Assembly (NCBI GenBank): GCA_028872645.1
Contig: JAPKDK010000109.1
Span: forward strand, 1 to 9,001
DNA: 9,001 bases
Direction of reading: 5' to 3'
Source of the DNA: Verrucomicrobiota bacterium
Lineage (GTDB): Bacteria > Verrucomicrobiota > Verrucomicrobiia > Limisphaerales > UBA1100
Every line of letters begins with the position of its first letter. The first letter of the stretch is position 1. The position numbers were made by a program, and so were the translations under genes. This document shows positions 6,176 to 9,001 of this stretch, one piece after another. The notes beneath the pieces were generated by a model, which searched no databases, was not told where the DNA came from, and saw only the letters and a program-made list of their open reading frames with translations.

Positions 6176-6588
6176 TGGGTGATGGGCAGGATCTGCGCGC
6201 GCGGGATGAAGCGGCGCGTCCGGTTGCCGTTCACACCGATGTGTAGGCCGTCGGCTTCCCAGCGGAGTTTGCCCCACTTGGCGGCGGCTTCTTCAGCGGT
6301 GTCGGTGACGTCCAATTCACCAATGCGGCCGGGCATATAAAACTGCGGCTGATCACGTCCGATGTAAACGCGCAGACGCACGGACTTGCCGTTCATGTGC
6401 GGTTCCAGGAAAACGTGCGCGCCCAGCGGTGGGTCATCGAACACGCCATCGCTCCACTTGAGCATGAGGCTGTGCTCGAGCGTCACCATTTTTTTTCGCT
6501 CGGTGAGGACCGTTCCGGTACCGTAGCCAATCATTAGGCACACGAAGCCAGTGAGAATCACGTCCGATAATTTTTTGGGCTTGGCCAT
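6172..6588 (-). CDS. Small single-pass membrane protein, unknown function
   Basis: I do not recognise the family. The 138-residue product has a basic N terminus (MAKPKK), one transmembrane helix at about residues 9-28 (VILTGFVCLMIGYGTGTVL), and a soluble domain of about 110 residues that should face the periplasm by the positive-inside rule. The soluble part has short beta-like stretches (RLRVYIG, KLRWEADGLHIGVNG) and the segment GRIGELDVTDTAEEAAAKWG. The start codon ATG at 6588 overlaps the argA stop in TAATG, and its stop overlaps the transpeptidase start in ATGA. Its tight coupling to the L,D-transpeptidase gene suggests that the two proteins act together, perhaps with this one anchoring the signal-less enzyme, but that is only inferred from position. 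Confidence 0.75.
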   Translation of the reverse strand: MAKPKKLSDVILTGFVCLMIGYGTGTVLTERKKMVTLEHSLMLKWSDGVFDDPPLGAHVFLEPHMNGKSVRLRVYIGRDQPQFYMPGRIGELDVTDTAEEAAAKWGKLRWEADGLHIGVNGNRTRRFIPRAQILPITQ

Positions 6589-7865
6589 TAGTCGTTGAGC
6601 GCCTTGATGAGTACTTTGGAGTTGCGGCCTTGTGTTTCGTATTCTGCGCGCCGCGCCTCGGGTAAGTCGCCCGACAGTCCTTCGCGGTAGTCGGCTTTGG
6701 TTTGGAAATAGGTAAACGCCCGCGTGGACAACGCGATCAGCGAGCCCAACCCGCGTTCGCGCGCGGTGTCTTCCACAAACTGCACCAGCTTTTGGCCGAT
6801 GCCCACGTTGCCGTGCGAGGGGCTCACGTACAAATGCGCCAGCTCGCCGACGTCGCCAAATTCGCGCAGCGACACACACGCCACGGGATTGCCGTCAATT
6901 TCATAAATGAAATAAGTGCCCAACTCTTTCTCGATGGCCGCCTCGCTGCGCTCCAGCAATCGCTGGTCTTCCATTGCATCACGCGTAAGCCGCAGAATGC
7001 TGCCGGCATCGCGCTTTTGGGCAGGGCGAATTTGGCGGTATTCGTTTGCGAAAATTAACGTGCCGATGCCCTCATTGGAAAACACCTCCGCGAGCAAGCT
7101 TTCGGTCACCAGTCCGTTGATGAGGTGCACTCGTGGAATGCCCGCGGCGCAGGCCTCGGCGGCGTGTTGGGCTTTGGAGCGTTGGAGCGCGGGGATGCTT
7201 TCCGCGTTTTCCGTTAATAACGCCTCGAGTTTGGGGCCGATCATTTGGCGAATGATTTGGCCATCGGTGCTGAGGCCATCTTCGGTGGATATGAAAAGCA
7301 GCTTAGTGGCCTTCAATTCTCTCGCCACCGCGAGTGCCACGGCATCGCTGTTTAATCTAAATGTGTTGCCTTCGCCATCAAAACCCAAGGGTGGAATGAC
7401 TGGCGTAATGCCTTGCGCGAGCAGGGATTGCAAAAATTCAGCGTCCACGCGCTCCACTTTGCCGGTGTGCAAATGGTCGGTGCCATCGAGAATGCCGAGC
7501 GGATGGGCCACCACGGCGTTGGCCTTGGCGGCGCGAAGATCGTTGGTGGCAAAGCCCTCAAGGATTTCGTGTGTGAGACCGTTGGTGGCGGTGAGGGCGA
7601 GTTTGAGCGTGGCTCCATCGGTGACGCCCGTGCTGTCAAAATTATTCGGCGTGGCGGATTGTTCGTCAGCGAGTGCGGCGATTTGCTGCGCTGCGCCGTG
7701 CACGAGCACCACGCGAATGTTGAGGGACCGCAGCACGGCGATGTCCAGCAGGAGGTTGGCAAAATTCACGTGCGTTACCACCGCGCCGTCGGCCGCGATG
7801 ACAAACGTCTTGTCGCGGAAGCGCGGGATGTACTGCAGAATTCCTCTGAGATCGGTGGGTTTCAC
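6588..7865 (-). CDS. argA: N-acetylglutamate synthase, ArgA type (kinase-like domain plus GNAT)
   Basis: This enzyme transfers acetyl from acetyl-CoA to glutamate, the first step of arginine synthesis. The 425 residues consist of an N-terminal amino-acid-kinase-fold domain (about 1-278), which in ArgA is the arginine sensor, and a C-terminal GNAT acetyltransferase domain (about 279-425). Landmarks are KTFVIAADGAVV (19-30), RVVLVHGAAQQI (51-62), FRLNSDAVALAVARELKATKLLFIS (169-193), the interdomain IRPAQKRDAGSIL (279-291), the acetyl-CoA loop HLYVSPSHGNVGIGQKLV (344-361) and the terminal NSKVLIKAL, all close to E. coli ArgA. The start is a GTG at 7865; an in-frame TAG 24 bases upstream excludes any longer start. 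No Shine-Dalgarno motif is visible. It follows hisC after 45 bases, and its stop overlaps the next start by one base. Feedback inhibition by arginine is likely from family knowledge. Confidence 0.95.
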   Translation of the reverse strand: MKPTDLRGILQYIPRFRDKTFVIAADGAVVTHVNFANLLLDIAVLRSLNIRVVLVHGAAQQIAALADEQSATPNNFDSTGVTDGATLKLALTATNGLTHEILEGFATNDLRAAKANAVVAHPLGILDGTDHLHTGKVERVDAEFLQSLLAQGITPVIPPLGFDGEGNTFRLNSDAVALAVARELKATKLLFISTEDGLSTDGQIIRQMIGPKLEALLTENAESIPALQRSKAQHAAEACAAGIPRVHLINGLVTESLLAEVFSNEGIGTLIFANEYRQIRPAQKRDAGSILRLTRDAMEDQRLLERSEAAIEKELGTYFIYEIDGNPVACVSLREFGDVGELAHLYVSPSHGNVGIGQKLVQFVEDTARERGLGSLIALSTRAFTYFQTKADYREGLSGDLPEARRAEYETQGRNSKVLIKALND

Positions 7866-7910
7866 TGGGACAATATTCGCTGGGGACTATCCGGAGAAAG
7901 GGCCGCGCGT

Positions 7911-8987
7911 TCAACGCAAATCTGCCAGCGCGGCAAGGCAACGGCCATTTTCCAGCGGCGTGCCGATGGAAAAACGAATCCAATCCGGCAACCCATAACC
8001 GCCCATCGCGCGCGTAATGATGCCCCTCTTCTCCAGTTGTTCGAACATTGTTTTTCCATCGCCGACTTTGGCCAAAATAAAATTGGCGTGCGAGGTCACT
8101 ATTTCAATGCGCATATCGGAAAATGCATTTTCAAAAAACCGCAGACCTTCCGCGTTGTTTTTGCGCGTCGACTGGACGTGCTCGTCATCCTCCAACGCCG
8201 CTAGCGCAGCGGCTTGGGCCATCGCGTTGAGATTGAAAGGTTGCCGAATTTTTTCTAACGCAGCGACAAAGTCGGGATGCCCAATGCCGTAGCCCACGCG
8301 CAATCCGGCAAGTCCGTGGATTTTTGAAAACGTCCGCATCAGCAGCAGGTTTTGTTTTTCGGAAATGAGCGGTAGTAAATCAGGCGCGTCATCAATAAAT
8401 TCAAAATACGCTTCGTCCATCACCAGCAGCACTTCATCGGGAACGCTGTTCACCAAATCCATAACCGCCTCGTTGGAGGCACGCGTGCCGGTGGGGTTAT
8501 TGGGGTTAGCCACGAACACGATGCGAGTTTCCGGCGTGATGGCCGCAGCCATTGCGTCGAGATCGTGGCCAAATTCTTTCGCGGGTACTGAAATGCAATG
8601 CGCACCGGCGAGGTGCGCGGCGATGGGATAAATGGCAAAACAATATTGCGACACCACGATGTTCGTGCCCGACCCGAGCACTGCGCGTGACACAAACTCA
8701 ATAATTTCATTGGAGCCATTTCCAAAAATGAGGTTGGCCGGGGTGACGCCCAGTTTCTCTGCCAAACGTTGGCGAAGGTAAAACACATTTCCATCCGGGT
8801 ACAAATGTACTTCCGCCGCTTTGTCGCGCATTGCGGCGATCGCTTTTGGAGAGGGGCCGAGCGGGTTTTCGTTGGAGGCGAGCTTGATGAGGTCGGCGGC
8901 TGGCAAACCTAATTCGCGCGCCACCTCCTCCAAAGGGCGGCCGCCATGATACACCGGTAATTGGTCAAGCTGCGGATTTATTTTCAT
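7911..8987 (-). CDS. hisC: Histidinol-phosphate aminotransferase
   Basis: HisC is a fold-type I, PLP-dependent aminotransferase that converts imidazole-acetol phosphate and glutamate to histidinol phosphate. The 358 residues show IKLASNENPLGPSP (34-47), the substrate and phosphate region LIFGNGSNEIIEF (86-98), VANPNNPTGT (159-168), VMDEAYFEF (189-197), the Schiff-base Lys222 in RTFSKIHGLAGLRVGYG (218-234), and near the C terminus WIRFSIGTPLEN (336-347) with Arg338 for the substrate carboxylate. Some HisC-like proteins also act on aromatic amino acids, so substrate range is not proven. I chose ATG at 8987; a TTG at 8993 in the same frame would add two residues. GAGG directly abuts the ATG and GGATGAG lies slightly upstream, giving only a weak ribosome site. 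This is the first gene of the operon that the window shows; more his genes may lie beyond the right edge. Confidence 0.94.
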   Translation of the reverse strand: MKINPQLDQLPVYHGGRPLEEVARELGLPAADLIKLASNENPLGPSPKAIAAMRDKAAEVHLYPDGNVFYLRQRLAEKLGVTPANLIFGNGSNEIIEFVSRAVLGSGTNIVVSQYCFAIYPIAAHLAGAHCISVPAKEFGHDLDAMAAAITPETRIVFVANPNNPTGTRASNEAVMDLVNSVPDEVLLVMDEAYFEFIDDAPDLLPLISEKQNLLLMRTFSKIHGLAGLRVGYGIGHPDFVAALEKIRQPFNLNAMAQAAALAALEDDEHVQSTRKNNAEGLRFFENAFSDMRIEIVTSHANFILAKVGDGKTMFEQLEKRGIITRAMGGYGLPDWIRFSIGTPLENGRCLAALADLR

Positions 8988-9001
8988 CCTCAACTCATCC
9001 A

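Noticed and set aside
5573..6340. A 255-codon + strand frame antisense to the transpeptidase and its neighbour
   Set aside because: The opposite strand encodes a YkuD domain with catalytic residues and overlapping operon junctions; this frame is a shadow.
6916..7998. A 360-codon open frame on the + strand, antisense to argA
   Set aside because: It is Ser/Ala/Arg-rich without recognisable domains and mirrors a clearly real gene on the other strand; codon bias of a GC-rich gene keeps this frame open.
7413..8204. A 263-codon + strand frame across the argA/hisC junction
   Set aside because: It overlaps two well-supported genes on the opposite strand and shows no family resemblance.

Overview
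The window looks like an ordinary chromosomal stretch of a moderately GC-rich bacterium with genes packed almost end to end. It carries amino-acid biosynthesis genes mixed with a few poorly characterised ones. The taxonomic hint is indirect. The exported protein after ilvC has an Asn/Thr-rich 'TNT/TNV' linker, Shine-Dalgarno motifs are nearly absent, and the operon combines hisC, argA and proA. I read this as compatible with Verrucomicrobiota (Limisphaerales/Pedosphaeraceae-like), but this is an inference of low to moderate confidence. I see no mobile element, CRISPR array, tRNA or rRNA.

Left part (1-3055, + strand): the 3' end of a metallo-beta-lactamase-fold hydrolase, then ilvN (acetolactate synthase regulatory subunit), ilvC (class I ketol-acid reductoisomerase), and an exported proline/glycine/serine-rich protein with a domain that resembles PilP/GspC. 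ilvN and ilvC act in the first two steps of branched-chain amino-acid synthesis. The catalytic subunit ilvB is not next to ilvN here. A candidate promoter lies just before ilvN, and an AT-rich palindrome lies just before ilvC.

Right part (9001-3056, - strand, read right to left): hisC, argA, a small single-pass membrane protein, a YkuD-type L,D-transpeptidase, proA, and an uncharacterised ATP-grasp-like protein. Three of the five junctions overlap by 1 or 4 bases (TAATG, ATGA, TAATG) and the other two gaps are 40 and 45 bases, so this is very probably one operon. It joins histidine, arginine and proline biosynthesis with a cell-wall-type enzyme and two unknowns.

The two units converge at 3055/3056 with their stop codons directly abutting, so no intergenic terminator is possible there. 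No stretch of more than 100 bases lacks a gene. The points most worth a second look are the ATP-grasp-like protein coupled to proA, the signal-less L,D-transpeptidase and its membrane neighbour, the zero-spacing convergent junction, the octapeptide repeat, and the unusual cofactor-loop sequence of the ketol-acid reductoisomerase.
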